A stretch of 64,000 bases of DNA from Paracoccus sp. SMMA_5_TC (GTDB taxonomy: Bacteria > Pseudomonadota > Alphaproteobacteria > Rhodobacterales > Rhodobacteraceae), in NCBI RefSeq assembly GCF_009696685.2, contig NZ_CP102355.1, positions 766,001 to 830,000 on the forward strand, in the 5' to 3' direction. The position numbers and the translations under genes were made by a program. Positions within the stretch are counted from its first letter, which is position 1, and every line of letters begins with the position of its first letter. The notes beneath the pieces were generated by a model. The model was given only the letters and a program-made list of their open reading frames with translations, searched no databases and was not told the origin of the DNA. Shown here one piece after another: positions 1 to 8,335 of this stretch.

Positions 1-590
1 GGCCACAGCAGATCGGGCTTCCACTGGGTTTCCAGGTCCAGCGGCAGGCGGGACAGCCATTCGGGCTGATCGTCCAGCGCGTGCCAGGTTTCATACAGGA
101 ATATCTGACCGTCGGGGTTGCCTGCTGCCGCCCGCGCCGCCCATTGCGCAACCGCCTTGCGGCTGTCCTTGTAGGCGATGGCATCCTTCAGCCGCACCAT
201 TTCGGTCATCACGAAGGCGTCGTAGTCGCCGCTGTCCAGCGCCTGCCCGGCGTCGCGGTAGCGGGGCGTGGCGTTTTCGGCCTGAAAGCCGTTGATCGCC
301 TCGGGGCCCTGCCAATGTTCGCTCAGCGCCGTGCCCCAGCCCAGTTGCAGCGCGTAATCATGCCCGGCCCCGGCCAGTTCCGCCAGCATCGCCGGCATGT
401 CGCGCCCGACCAGGCTGTGGCCCAGGTGATAGACCCGCAGCGGCCCCTGGGGCAGCGGCCGAGGCGCGGCGTAAAGCGCCTGGACATCGGCGCCGTCATC
501 GCGACCGCCGCCGCCCGCCCCGCGCCCCAGCACCAGCCACAGCGCCGCCAGCGCCAGCGCGACCAGAACCCCCGCCACCAGATACCGCAC
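1..590 (-). CDS. membrane-anchored SGNH/GDSL-like hydrolase, C-terminus cut by window edge
   Basis: The reading frame stays open from a GTG at 588-590 to the window edge, so about 196 residues are visible. I chose the GTG because a GGAGG stands 5-6 nt before it. Residues ~3-21 form a hydrophobic signal anchor (YLVAGVLVALALAALWLVL), followed by a Gly-rich linker. At about residue 55 the segment VYHLGHSLVGRDMPAMLAEL resembles the first (GDSL) block of SGNH esterases, with His-Ser in place of Asp-Ser, and IFLYETWHALDD further on is typical of bacterial SGNH-like proteins. The likely role is an envelope-anchored ester hydrolase, but the catalytic Asp-x-x-His block lies outside the window. The function is inferred from motifs only. 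Confidence 0.6.
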   Translation of the reverse strand, partial: MRYLVAGVLVALALAALWLVLGRGAGGGGRDDGADVQALYAAPRPLPQGPLRVYHLGHSLVGRDMPAMLAELAGAGHDYALQLGWGTALSEHWQGPEAINGFQAENATPRYRDAGQALDSGDYDAFVMTEMVRLKDAIAYKDSRKAVAQWAARAAAGNPDGQIFLYETWHALDDQPEWLSRLPLDLETQWKPDLLW

Positions 591-647
591 CGAACCCTCC
601 GTCTCTGCCTGCCCTTGGGGTATAGCAGCCCCCCGCCGCGCGCGCAG

Positions 648-675
648 CAAAAAGGCCGCCCCGCAAGGGACGGCC
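648..675 (-). terminator. outer copy of duplicated intrinsic terminator hairpin
   Basis: A 9-bp imperfect stem (GGCCGTCCC with GGGGCGGCC on the minus strand) is followed on that strand by TTTTTG. This is a good Rho-independent terminator for minus-strand transcription, that is, for the DUF475 gene. The same 22-bp hairpin occurs at 2629-2650 in the same orientation but without a T-run. The two copies flank the insertion element at 676-2628, so this copy keeps the original U-tract of the host gene. Confidence 0.7.
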
Positions 676-693
676 CCTTACGATAAATGATGA
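676..693 (+). repeat. left terminal inverted repeat of the IS-like element
   Basis: CCTTACGATAAATGATGA matches the reverse complement of 2611-2628 at 16 of 18 positions. It directly abuts the duplicated hairpin. Confidence 0.6.
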
Positions 694-724
694 AGCCGCC
701 GAAGACCCTTTCGGCGGCTTTTCC
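693..724 (+). terminator. inward-facing terminator at left end of the IS-like element
   Basis: A perfect 11-bp stem (AAGCCGCCGAA and TTCGGCGGCTT) with a 6-nt loop is followed by TTTTCC on the plus strand. No plus-strand gene ends just upstream. Its position just inside the inverted repeat suggests that it blocks outside transcription from entering the element. Confidence 0.6.
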
Positions 725-772
725 AATTTCTTGGGCCCTCCTATCTGGCTTGTAGAGCAACGGGAAATACTG

Positions 773-981
773 ATGAGCAACAAGCCTGACGGACGCAAGA
801 AGCTGAAAAGAACCGACTGGAACGCCATCGTGGCCGCCGTAATCTTTACCATCATCGCGCTTGCTGTCATGGCAACCGCGGGGCTGTGGGCCGGAGGCTG
901 GGGAGTATCCTTTGGTTCTTCACCTTCATTTTGCTGACCGCGAGCCGTAACATCGGCACTGCGATCGGGAAGGCAGTGTAA
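773..981 (+). pseudogene. small two-helix membrane protein, probably frameshifted
   Basis: From ATG 773 the frame reads MSNKPDGRKKLKRTDWNAIV and continues into a hydrophobic helix (AAVIFTIIALAVMATAGLWAGG), then stops at 937. A second frame, taking over near 890-905 and ending at TAA 979-981, reads ILWFFTFILLTASRNIGTAIGKAV, which looks like a second membrane helix. Together they make a plausible ~69-residue protein with a basic N-terminus and two helices, broken by a one-base shift. The Shine-Dalgarno is weak (GGGAAA). It may be a passenger of the surrounding element. I do not recognise the family, and a sequencing error cannot be excluded. Confidence 0.4.
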
Positions 982-1014
982 CGCTCTGCCAACCAAGACT
1001 AAAGCAAATCCCGT

Positions 1015-2529
1015 TCAGAGATGCGCCCGCGTGCCAGCCCCAGGCGCATCGTGGGCGTTTTCTTGTCGGCAGCCCGGCGCGCAGCAGTTGTGGTAAAAAC
1101 GGTAGATCTCGGCGATCTTCGTGATCAGCTCGGGCTTGTGGAGGTAGTGCCTGTCCCAAGTGTGTCCGACCGAGCCGGACAAGATAGAGGGCCGGGACGC
1201 AAAGCGGATATTGCTCCGGAAGCAATGAAAGTAGGAGTCGACGCTGCGCAGCGTAGTCCTCGTCCGAGAGGGTGCGGATCAGGCCCAGGCTCCCCCCGGA
1301 CATCTCCGCGCGCCTGACCTGGCCATCAGCGACGACCTGGTTGTGCTTGTCATTGGTCATCCCCTTGTCGAAGCTGACCACCGCGATGTCGCACACCGCT
1401 GCGCGAATCTCCGCTGCGAAGGCCTGTTGAAGGCCGCGATCATCGTCCATCACCAGAAAGATCGGACAATTGGCTGACGAGACCATCTCGCGGATCCGCA
1501 GGGCGTGCGCGTATTGCAGGATGTCGTAGCGAACAAGAACGCCTTGGTGGGGCAGCTGATAGAGGTCTGTTTCCTTGACCCGCTTCTGCTTCTGCAGGCG
1601 CGCAAGGTAGGCCTCGAATTCGGTCTTCGTCCAAACGCGTGCATGTGTGCGGAAAGCGACCGAGAGATGATCCTCGCTGGCGGCCACGGCCCGCGCCTCG
1701 GCATCGTCCATGCTCATCGAGGGATCGAACTGGAGGGCGGCTTCCATGATGAAGCCCAAGCGGGCATGTGCGGTGCAGAGATGCTGGACGGCCACGGACG
1801 TCCGCTTCCGCTTTGTGGGCCAGTTGATGATCAGGGTCTGGCTGTCGGTCGCGAAGCGCGATCCCGCCTCACAGAAATCGACCTTGGAGAAATCCTGCCG
1901 CTCGGCCGTGAAGGCGCGAAAACGGTCATGAAAGTAGGCGATCTTCGCGTAGAGATACCGATAGGAGATGTCCGCGATCTTGCCGATCTTTGACAGCGAG
2001 GTGTCGTTGCAGAGCATCTGGAAGATCAGCGGTTCTTGTCGGATCGCTTATGGCGGCGGGCGGGCTTGCCGATGAAAAAGGTCTTCGCGCACAGGCGGCT
2101 CTGCCAGCGCGGATCACGCTTCGCCGTCTTGCCGAAGCGACGATGGAAACCGGGATTCTTTTCCGGCTCCATCCCGTGCGCGAAGCACTTCTGATCCGGG
2201 CACGAGGGGGCAGCCGGATTGAACTCGTGAAGTCGCTTGAGCCGATGGTGTTCCTCGGCTATCGCCCTGTTGTTCTTGAGCCGCGAGGTTCTGCCGCAAG
2301 TCTGGCTCTGGAAGAAATCCTCGTGCTTCTTGCCGGCCACCACTCCGCGGATGGTTCCTTTCGGAGCGGGTGGAGCGCCCCGCTGGCGCTTGAAGGGATC
2401 AGGCGGGATGCCGAAAGTTGCGCAAAGCGGATTGCGGCAGAAGTTCAGACCTACCCCATCGCAGGGGAGAGACAACCGGCGCGCGAGCGGCTTGCCGGCT
2501 GTCGAAGATATTTTCGAGACCTGATTCAC
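1015..2529 (-). pseudogene. transposase-like gene with N-terminal zinc motif, two frameshifts
   Basis: The likely start is GTG 2527-2529, preceded by GGAGG at 6 nt. The N-terminal part contains the Cys pairs CPDQKC and CRLC, like the zinc finger at the start of IS1-type InsA proteins, ending KTFFIGKPARRHKRSDKNR. The frame then hits TGA at 2026-2028, while LIFQMLCNDTSLSKIGKIAD continues one base out of phase; a base near 2030 appears lost. The middle has candidate acidic catalytic residues (RFATDSQTL and FLVMDDDRG). Near 1170 a second shift moves the true C-terminus (VGHTWDRHYLHKPELITKIA, ending GAGTRAHL) into another frame that stops at 1015-1017. The protein would have ~500 residues. Family assignment beyond DDE-type transposase-like is uncertain. 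Confidence 0.55.
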
Positions 2530-2569
2530 CTGACACCTCCATCGGACCTCAGTCAAGCGCAGTCAGGTA

Positions 2570-2597
2570 AAGAAAAGATTGGCCGCAGAGCGGCCAA
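2570..2597 (-). terminator. inward-facing terminator at right end of the IS-like element
   Basis: TTGGCCGC and GCGGCCAA form a perfect 8-bp stem with a 3-nt loop. On the minus strand it is followed by TCTTTTCTTT, so transcription coming from the DUF475 gene would stop before reaching the transposase-like gene. It mirrors the plus-strand terminator at 693-724. Confidence 0.65.
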
Positions 2598-2610
2598 CCG
2601 AAGGGGTGTA

Positions 2611-2628
2611 TCAACATTTACCGTAAGG
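2611..2628 (-). repeat. right terminal inverted repeat of the IS-like element
   Basis: On the minus strand this reads CCTTACGGTAAATGTTGA and pairs with 676-693 (two mismatches). Confidence 0.6.
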
Positions 2629-2650
2629 GGCCGCCCCGCAAGGGACGGCC
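2629..2650 (-). terminator. inner copy of duplicated hairpin, T-run lost
   Basis: This is an exact 22-bp match, in the same orientation, to 654-675. It lies 27 nt past the stop codon of the DUF475 gene, where its natural terminator should be, but the following bases are now the inverted repeat (CCTTACGG) and not a T-run. The insertion therefore separated the hairpin from its U-tract. Confidence 0.6.
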
Positions 2651-2677
2651 TCAGGATCGGGCAAAGAGGGCGCGGTG

Positions 2678-3712
2678 CTAGCCCAGCGCCTCGCCGTTGC
2701 GGCGGTTCCAGCGCAGCGACGACCAGAAGGAAATGCCGATCAGCGTGGCGCCGCCCAGGCCGGTGATGACCTCGGGGATATGCACCAGCGGCTGGACGAA
2801 CATGATCACCGACAGCGCGATGATGGCATAGAAGGCGCCGTGTTCCAGATAGCGGTATTCCGACAGCGTGCCGCGTTCGACCAGCATGATGGTCATCGAA
2901 CGCACATACATGGCACCGATGCCCAGGCCGATGGCGATGACGAACAGGTTGTGGGTCAGCGCAAAGGCCCCGATCACCCCGTCGAAGCTGAACGAGGCAT
3001 CCAGCACCTCGAGATACAGGAACGCGCCCAGCCCGCCCTTGGCGCCGGCATGCAGGGCCTCTTGCGAACTGTCCAGCAGCCCGCCCAGCACCTCGACCAG
3101 CAGAAAGGTCAGCAGCCCCCAGATGGCCGAGCTGAAGAAGATCTGCGCATCGGCCCCGTCCAGAAAGCGCGAAAACACCAGCACCGTGACCAGGACGATG
3201 GCGACCTCGATGCCGCGGATGGTGGCATAGCGGGTCATGCGCTTTTCCAGCCACTTGACCCAATGCACGTCCTTTTCATGGTCGAAAAAGAAGCTCAGCC
3301 CGACCATCATCAGGAAGGTGCCGCCAAAGGCCGCGATGGGCAGATGCGCGTCATGCATGATGCGCGAATATTCGTCGGGCTGGCTGGCGGCCAGCACCAT
3401 CGCCTGCCAGGGACCGATCTTGGCGGCGATCACCACGATCAGCAGCGGGAACACGATCCTCATGCCGAACACCGCGATCAGGATGCCCCAGGTCAGGAAC
3501 CGGCGCTGCCATTTCGGGGTCATGTCCTTGAGCTTGTTGGCGTTGACGATGGCATTGTCGAAGGACAACGAGATTTCCAGCACCGCCAGCACCGCACAGA
3601 TGAAGAACACCGACAGCGTGCCGCCGAGCGTGCCGGTGGTCTGCCAGCCCAGCACACCGCCCAGCATCAAACCCAGCACGGTCACGATGAAGGCCCAGGT
3701 GAAATATTTCAT
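2678..3712 (-). CDS. DUF475 / TerC-superfamily integral membrane protein
   Basis: This 344-residue polytopic membrane protein starts MKYFTWAFIVTVLGLMLGG. The signature LEISLSFDNAIVNANKLKDM near residue 45 and the paired repeat LEVLDASFSFDGVIGAFALT near residue 220 carry the two acidic Asp/Asn motifs of the TerC/LysE-related family (DUF475, YjbE-like). These proteins are thought to export metal ions such as Mn2+, possibly at the time of protein secretion; that role is from the wider family and is not proven here. I chose ATG 3710-3712. In-frame ATGs at 3775 and 3802 would add 21 or 30 residues but without membrane character. The gene stands alone, and its terminator has been split by an insertion element. 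Confidence 0.8.
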   Translation of the reverse strand: MKYFTWAFIVTVLGLMLGGVLGWQTTGTLGGTLSVFFICAVLAVLEISLSFDNAIVNANKLKDMTPKWQRRFLTWGILIAVFGMRIVFPLLIVVIAAKIGPWQAMVLAASQPDEYSRIMHDAHLPIAAFGGTFLMMVGLSFFFDHEKDVHWVKWLEKRMTRYATIRGIEVAIVLVTVLVFSRFLDGADAQIFFSSAIWGLLTFLLVEVLGGLLDSSQEALHAGAKGGLGAFLYLEVLDASFSFDGVIGAFALTHNLFVIAIGLGIGAMYVRSMTIMLVERGTLSEYRYLEHGAFYAIIALSVIMFVQPLVHIPEVITGLGGATLIGISFWSSLRWNRRNGEALG

Positions 3713-3820
3713 GGTCGGGCGACGCGCCCCGTCCACCACGCCACTCCCCGCCAGGGGGTTGCCATTTTGCGACATGTAAAGAAATTCCAGGCGGCTGGTC
3801 AAAGTTCGATGCCGACATCA

Positions 3821-3840
3821 CGAACGTGCCGCCACGTTCG
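3821..3840. other. perfect inverted repeat between kinase stop and DUF475 start
   Basis: CGAACGTG and CACGTTCG form a perfect 8-bp stem around CCGC. There is no T-run on either strand, so it may be an operator for the downstream DUF475 gene or a weak hairpin after the kinase gene. Confidence 0.35.
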
Positions 3841-3969
3841 CCAGAGGGGCCCGGACATCAAGCTGTTCGCGTGTCGCCGCATGCCGGCGATCACGAATGC
3901 GCGAAACATGCCGATTCGGCGGTGATTTTTCAAGCCCCTTGTTGCGGTGCAAACCGGCCTGTGCGGATT

Positions 3970-5373
3970 TCAGCCCGCGTCCGTCGGAAGGGTGATGCGC
4001 GCCAGCAACCCCTGCCCGGCGGCGGCTTCGACCAGTTCGAGGCGCCCACCGAACAGGCGGGCGATTTCATCCACCACCGACAGGCCCAGACCCAGGCCCG
4101 GACGCGCCGGAACCGAATCACCGCTGGCGGCGCGGTTGAAGCGGCCGATCACGGCATGGCGCTGCGCAGCCGGGATGCCGGGGCCGTTATCCTCGACCTC
4201 CAAGAGCGCCTGCGCACCCGCGCGGCGCACGCGAATGGTGACCTCGACCGCCGGACCGGCATGGTTCAGCGCATTGGACAGCAGATTGGTCAGCGCCTCG
4301 CCCAGCAAGAGCGGCTCGGCCCGCACGAAAACCGGCTCGTCGCCCTCGAAGCCCAGGTCGATGCCGGCCTCGGCCGCCTGCGGGATATGATCGGCGGTAA
4401 GGTCGCGGGCCAGGGCGGTCAGGTCCAGGCGCTGCAATTCGCCGCCACCGCCGGCATCGACCCGCGCCAGCAGCAGCAATTGCGCCAGGATGCGTTCGGC
4501 ATGGGCGACGCCGGCATCGCCCTTGCCGGCGGCGGCCTGCGCCTCGGGCAGGCTGGGGGCGCGGGCCGCCAGCGCCAGCTGCGTGCGCACCACCGCCAGC
4601 GGCGTGCGCAGCTGATGGGCGGCATTGCCGGTGAAATTCCGCATCGCCTCCAGCGCCGCGCCCAGCCGGTGCATGAAGCCGTTGACGGTAGCCACAAGCC
4701 CCGCGATCTCGGTCGGGACCGGGGTGGTGATCGGGCTGAGATCGCCCGGGCTGCGGGCGGCGATTTCCTCGCCCAGCCGATACAGCGGCCGCAACGACAC
4801 CGACACCGCGATCCAGACGATCAGCGCGGCGCCGCCGATCATCAGCGCCAGCCGCAGCGCCGAGCGCATCAGGATGGCGCGGGTCAGCGCGTCGCGGGCA
4901 TTGGTGGTTTCGGCGACGGTGACGACAAAGGGCACCTCGTCGATCCCGGTCGAGGCGGCGCGCGCAAGGCTGGCCACCCGCACCGGCGCGCCGCGGAACT
5001 GGCTGTCGGCAAAGGCGGGTTCCGCCCCCGGTCGCGCCGGCGCCACCGGCAGGTCGTCATAGCCGGTCACCAGCCGCCCCGGCGGGCCATCGACGCGATA
5101 GAACACCCGGTCCTGCGCCGCCGAACTGAGCATTTCCAGCGCGCCATAGGGGATGTCGATGGCGATCAACCCCTGATCGTCCAGCGAGGCGCGTTCGGCG
5201 ATGACCAGGGCCGATCCGGCCAGCACCCGGTCGGCCAGGGCATTGGCCATGCGCTGCGCCTCGCGCCAGGTATCGATCAATGCCGCCGCCCCCAGCACCG
5301 CGGTGGCCAGCAGCAGCCAGGCCAGCAGCCGCCGGCGCAGGGAATGGCGGCGCAGGGACGGCCAGACGCTCAC
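3970..5373 (-). CDS. tctE: TctE-like sensor histidine kinase
   Basis: This 467-residue inner-membrane kinase has a first transmembrane helix at ~16-33, a periplasmic domain to ~165 of the two-component-sensor N-terminal type, a second helix at ~172-192, HAMP, and then a HisKA H-box (GNAAHQLRTPL, His253). The C-terminal ATPase domain has the N-box (LTNLLSNALNHA), DNGPGIP and GLGLGLSVV glycine boxes. It should autophosphorylate His253 and pass the phosphate to the regulator whose gene overlaps its start by 4 nt. The neighbouring tricarboxylate transporter and periplasmic binding protein suggest that it senses a carboxylate or similar solute. The ligand is inferred from context only. Confidence 0.85.
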   Translation of the reverse strand: MSVWPSLRRHSLRRRLLAWLLLATAVLGAAALIDTWREAQRMANALADRVLAGSALVIAERASLDDQGLIAIDIPYGALEMLSSAAQDRVFYRVDGPPGRLVTGYDDLPVAPARPGAEPAFADSQFRGAPVRVASLARAASTGIDEVPFVVTVAETTNARDALTRAILMRSALRLALMIGGAALIVWIAVSVSLRPLYRLGEEIAARSPGDLSPITTPVPTEIAGLVATVNGFMHRLGAALEAMRNFTGNAAHQLRTPLAVVRTQLALAARAPSLPEAQAAAGKGDAGVAHAERILAQLLLLARVDAGGGGELQRLDLTALARDLTADHIPQAAEAGIDLGFEGDEPVFVRAEPLLLGEALTNLLSNALNHAGPAVEVTIRVRRAGAQALLEVEDNGPGIPAAQRHAVIGRFNRAASGDSVPARPGLGLGLSVVDEIARLFGGRLELVEAAAGQGLLARITLPTDAG

Positions 5374-6044
5374 GGCGGCGCGGCCCGATCAAGGAAATAG
5401 CCGATGCCGCGCGCCGTGCGCACGGTCAGCCCGGCCGGGGCCAGCCGCTTGCGCAGGCGGCTGACATATTGTTCGATGGCATTGGCGCTGAGCTCGTCCT
5501 CGAGCGAGGTCAGCGATTGCACGATCGCCTCGCGCGCCACCACCTTGCCCGCGCGCATCACCAGCAGTTCCAGCAACCCGCGTTCGCGCGCCGGCAGGTC
5601 CAGCGGTTGCCCGGCCAGGAAAAAGCTGCGCGCCGTCTGGTCCAGCACCAGATCGCCGAAACTGACGGTCGAGTTGCGCAAGCCCGCCTGCCGGCGCAGC
5701 AGCGAACGGATCCGGGCCTCGAACTCGCCGATGTCGAAGGGCTTGATCAGATAGTCGTCGGCGCCCAGATCCAGCCCGCGCACCCGTTCCTCGGGTGCGC
5801 CGCGCGCGGTCAGGATCATGACCGCCGCCGGATTGCGCCGGGCGCGCATGGCGCGCAGCACCTCAAGCCCGTCCATCTGCGGCAGGTTCAGGTCCAGGAT
5901 CACCAGATCAAAGCTTTCCGCCGCCGCCAGCGCCTCGGCCGAGGCGCCGTCATGGACCACGTCCAGCGCATAGCCCGCCTGCCGCAGCAGGCTGGCCAGC
6001 CCCTCGGCCAGCGACAGGTTGTCCTCGACCAGCAGGATGCGCAT
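5370..6044 (-). CDS. tctD: TctD-like OmpR-family response regulator
   Basis: This is a 224-residue protein with a receiver domain (residues 1-115) and a winged-helix DNA-binding domain. The acidic pocket is in LLVEDN, the phosphoacceptor is Asp51 in VILDLNLPQMDG, and the conserved Lys is in DYLIKPFD. The C-terminal half (SANAIEQYVSRLRKRL, VRTARGIGYFL) is typical of the OmpR/PhoB class. It is co-transcribed with the kinase gene (ATGA overlap) and divergent from the binding-protein gene at 6123, with a 78-bp shared upstream region that is the natural place for its binding sites. In TctD-type systems the regulator activates the tricarboxylate transporter; here tctCBA lies 1.3 kb away. Confidence 0.87.
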   Translation of the reverse strand: MRILLVEDNLSLAEGLASLLRQAGYALDVVHDGASAEALAAAESFDLVILDLNLPQMDGLEVLRAMRARRNPAAVMILTARGAPEERVRGLDLGADDYLIKPFDIGEFEARIRSLLRRQAGLRNSTVSFGDLVLDQTARSFFLAGQPLDLPARERGLLELLVMRAGKVVAREAIVQSLTSLEDELSANAIEQYVSRLRKRLAPAGLTVRTARGIGYFLDRAAPP

Positions 6045-6122
6045 GATGTCCTCCCTTGCGGCGCAGGTTAGCCAGCGGCAGCGCTATTGTGAACGGGCCT
6101 CGGCTTTGGCAGGCTGGCGCGC

Positions 6123-7199
6123 ATGATGCTGCTGCGCCGACTACCCTGCCTGATCGCCGCCCTGGTTCTGGGCGCGGGCGCGCTGTCGGCGCAGGTCAGC
6201 GAATTTCCCGCCCCGCAGGGTGGGACGCGGGTGCTGTCGATCTATTCCTCGCTGGACGACGATCTGGCCGCGCCGTTGATCGCCGCCTTCCAGGCCGAAT
6301 ATCCGCAGATCACGGTGCATTATGAAAACCTGCTGACCACCGAATTGCACGACCGTATCGTTGCCGAAACCCTGGCCGGCGGCGGCACGGCGGACCTGGC
6401 ATTTTCCTCGGCCATGGACCTGCAGGTCAAGCTGGCAAACGACGGCTTTGCCCAAAGCGTGCGCACGCCCCAGACCGACGACTGGCCAGCCTGGGCCAAC
6501 TGGCGCGACACCGCCTATGCGCTGACCTTCGAGCCGGCGGTCTTTGCCTATCACAAGCCCAGTTTCGCCGGGCGCGAGCCGCCGGCGACCCGCGCCGACC
6601 TGATGCGCTGGTTGGCCGATCACCCCGATCAGGCGAAGGGCCGTATCGGTACCTATGATGTGGCGCGATCGGGCGTTGGCTATCTGTTCCTGGCCCGCGA
6701 TCAGGAACTGTATCCGGCGATCTGGTCGGTGGTCGCGGCCATGGGCCGGGCGGGGGTGCAGCAATTCGCCACCTCGGCCGAGTTGCTCGAACGCATCGGC
6801 GACGGTCGGCTGGCCCTGGGCTACAACCTCTTGGGATCCTATGCGGCGGAATGGTCGCGCCGCAATCCCGATGTGGGCGTGATCCTGCCGCGCGACTTCA
6901 CCGTGGTGGTGTCGCGGGTGGCTGTGGTGCCGACGGCGGCGCGCGAACCGGACCTTGGCGCGGCATTCCTGGGCTTTCTGATGTCCGCGCCCGGTCAGCG
7001 GCTGCTGTCACAGACGCTGCGCCTGTCGGCCGTCAGCCTCGAGGTCGCCGGCCAGTCCGATCCAGCCGGCGGCATGCAGGACCTGGCCGGGCTGCGGCTG
7101 AAGCCGGTGCCGGTCAGCCCCGGGCTGCTGGCCTATCTGGACCAGGCGACGCGGGCGCGGCTGTTGGCGCGCTGGAACCGGGCCCTGGCCGGCCGCTAA
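6123..7199 (+). CDS. periplasmic solute-binding protein, ABC-type (Fe3+/PBP2-like), without permease
   Basis: This 358-residue protein has an N-terminal signal peptide (LLRRLPCLIAALVLGAGALS, cleavage near AQ). The mature start RVLSIYSSLDDDLAAPLIAA and the middle segment YENLLTTELHDRIVAETLAG are characteristic of type-2 periplasmic binding proteins related to ferric-iron ABC systems. No ATPase or permease gene is nearby. It is divergent from the TctDE-like regulator pair and upstream of tctC. Related two-component loci carry such a protein as a sensory partner, so I infer that it presents a ligand to the kinase and does not feed an ABC importer. ATG 6123 is immediately followed by a second ATG (6126), which is equally possible. 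Confidence 0.75.
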   Translation: MMLLRRLPCLIAALVLGAGALSAQVSEFPAPQGGTRVLSIYSSLDDDLAAPLIAAFQAEYPQITVHYENLLTTELHDRIVAETLAGGGTADLAFSSAMDLQVKLANDGFAQSVRTPQTDDWPAWANWRDTAYALTFEPAVFAYHKPSFAGREPPATRADLMRWLADHPDQAKGRIGTYDVARSGVGYLFLARDQELYPAIWSVVAAMGRAGVQQFATSAELLERIGDGRLALGYNLLGSYAAEWSRRNPDVGVILPRDFTVVVSRVAVVPTAAREPDLGAAFLGFLMSAPGQRLLSQTLRLSAVSLEVAGQSDPAGGMQDLAGLRLKPVPVSPGLLAYLDQATRARLLARWNRALAGR

Positions 7200-7393
7200 G
7201 CCCGCCCCGCAGCGCCGCCCCCCGCCGCAGAATTTCCCCCGACATGTCAGGTCCGCGTCAGCTTTCTGTGCTGGAAATGGCGCAGGGACCGTTACCGGCC
7301 CAAGGAGGAGCGCCCGAGATCCCCCCGATCCGGGCCGAGGACACGATCACAACAAGACCCGGACCGCATTGCCGGTCCCTGCGGAGGAGCATC

Positions 7394-8335
7394 ATGAAAC
7401 ATCTGATTCTGGCCAGCCTGTTCGCCGGCGCCATCGCCCTGCCGGCCATGGCCGATTACACCATCATCGCCCCGGCCAACCCCGGCGGCGGCTGGGACCA
7501 GACCGCCCGCACCATGCAGACGGTGATGCAAGAGGAAGGCATCTCGAAATCGGTGCAGGTCCAGAACGTGCCCGGCGCCGGCGGCACCATCGGCCTGGCG
7601 CAGTTCGCCAGCCAGAACAAGGGCAATCCCGATGCGCTGATCGTCGGCGGCTATGTCATGGTCGGCGCCATCCTGACCAACAATTCGCCCGTCTCGCTGA
7701 AGGATGTGACCCCGATTGCCCGCCTGACCGGCGAATACGAGGCGATCGTGGTGCCGGCCGCTTCGCCGATCAAGGACATTCAGGGGCTGATCGATGCGCT
7801 CAAGGCCGATCCGGGCGCGGTCAGCTGGGCCGGCGGTTCGGCCGGCGGCACCGATCATATCGCGGTCGGGCTGATCGCCAAGGCCGCGGGCGTCGATCCG
7901 ACCAAGATCAACTATATCGCCTATTCCGGCGGCGGCGAGGCGCTGGCCGCGATCCTGGGCAACCAGGTCACCGCCGGCGTGTCGTCGCTGGGCGAATTCG
8001 AGGCCCAGGTCAAGGCCGGCACCCTGCGGCTGCTGGCCACCACCGCCCCCGCCCCGATCGAGGGCGTCGAGGCCCCGACCCTGAAAGAGGCCGGGCTGGA
8101 TGTCGAACTGCAGAACTGGCGCATGGTCGCCGCCGCGCCCGGCCTTAGCGACGAACAAAAGGCCAAGATCAGCGCCGACATCGAAAAGATGGTGAAGTCC
8201 GAGGCCTGGCAGAAGCAGCTGGCCGACAAGGGCTGGATGGACACCTATCTGGCCGGGCCGGAGTTCGACGCCCAGCTTGAGGAAGATGTCGAGGCCACCA
8301 GCGCCATCCTCAAGGACATCGGACTGGTGAAATGA
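7394..8335 (+). CDS. tctC: tripartite tricarboxylate transporter substrate-binding protein TctC
   Basis: This 313-residue periplasmic protein starts at ATG 7394 after GGAGGAG. The signal peptide is [20 protein letters not shown] and the mature protein begins [16 protein letters not shown], the hallmark beta-strand and P-(A/G)-G-G-G motif of the TctC (Bug) family. [14 protein letters not shown] and [16 protein letters not shown] are the other conserved family blocks. It captures citrate or another carboxylate and delivers it to the TctAB membrane complex encoded directly downstream (ATGA overlap with tctB). A 194-bp leader upstream could hold the regulated promoter. Confidence 0.92.
   Translation: MKHLILASLFAGAIALPAMADYTIIAPANPGGGWDQTARTMQTVMQEEGISKSVQVQNVPGAGGTIGLAQFASQNKGNPDALIVGGYVMVGAILTNNSPVSLKDVTPIARLTGEYEAIVVPAASPIKDIQGLIDALKADPGAVSWAGGSAGGTDHIAVGLIAKAAGVDPTKINYIAYSGGGEALAAILGNQVTAGVSSLGEFEAQVKAGTLRLLATTAPAPIEGVEAPTLKEAGLDVELQNWRMVAAAPGLSDEQKAKISADIEKMVKSEAWQKQLADKGWMDTYLAGPEFDAQLEEDVEATSAILKDIGLVK

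Larger units (their letters stand above)
676..2628. mobile_element. degenerate IS-like element inserted in a terminator
   Basis: This 1953-bp segment begins CCTTACGATAAATGATGA and ends with the inverted equivalent (reverse complement CCTTACGGTAAATGTTGA, 16 of 18 matching). It is flanked by exact 22-bp direct repeats of a terminator hairpin. It carries a frameshifted transposase-like gene on the minus strand, a small membrane-protein reading frame on the plus strand, and a terminator just inside each end pointing inward. I do not recognise the IS family with certainty. The ends are deduced from the inverted repeats and not matched to a known element. Confidence 0.6.

Noticed and set aside
3826..5400. 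524-codon plus-strand frame opposite the histidine kinase
   Set aside because: The kinase reading frame has every catalytic box in order. The opposite frame has only biased composition.
7352..7380. GGACCG/CGGTCC inverted repeat before tctC as a riboswitch
   Set aside because: It is a short simple stem without a recognisable aptamer or a following T-run. It may be a regulator site, but this cannot be supported.
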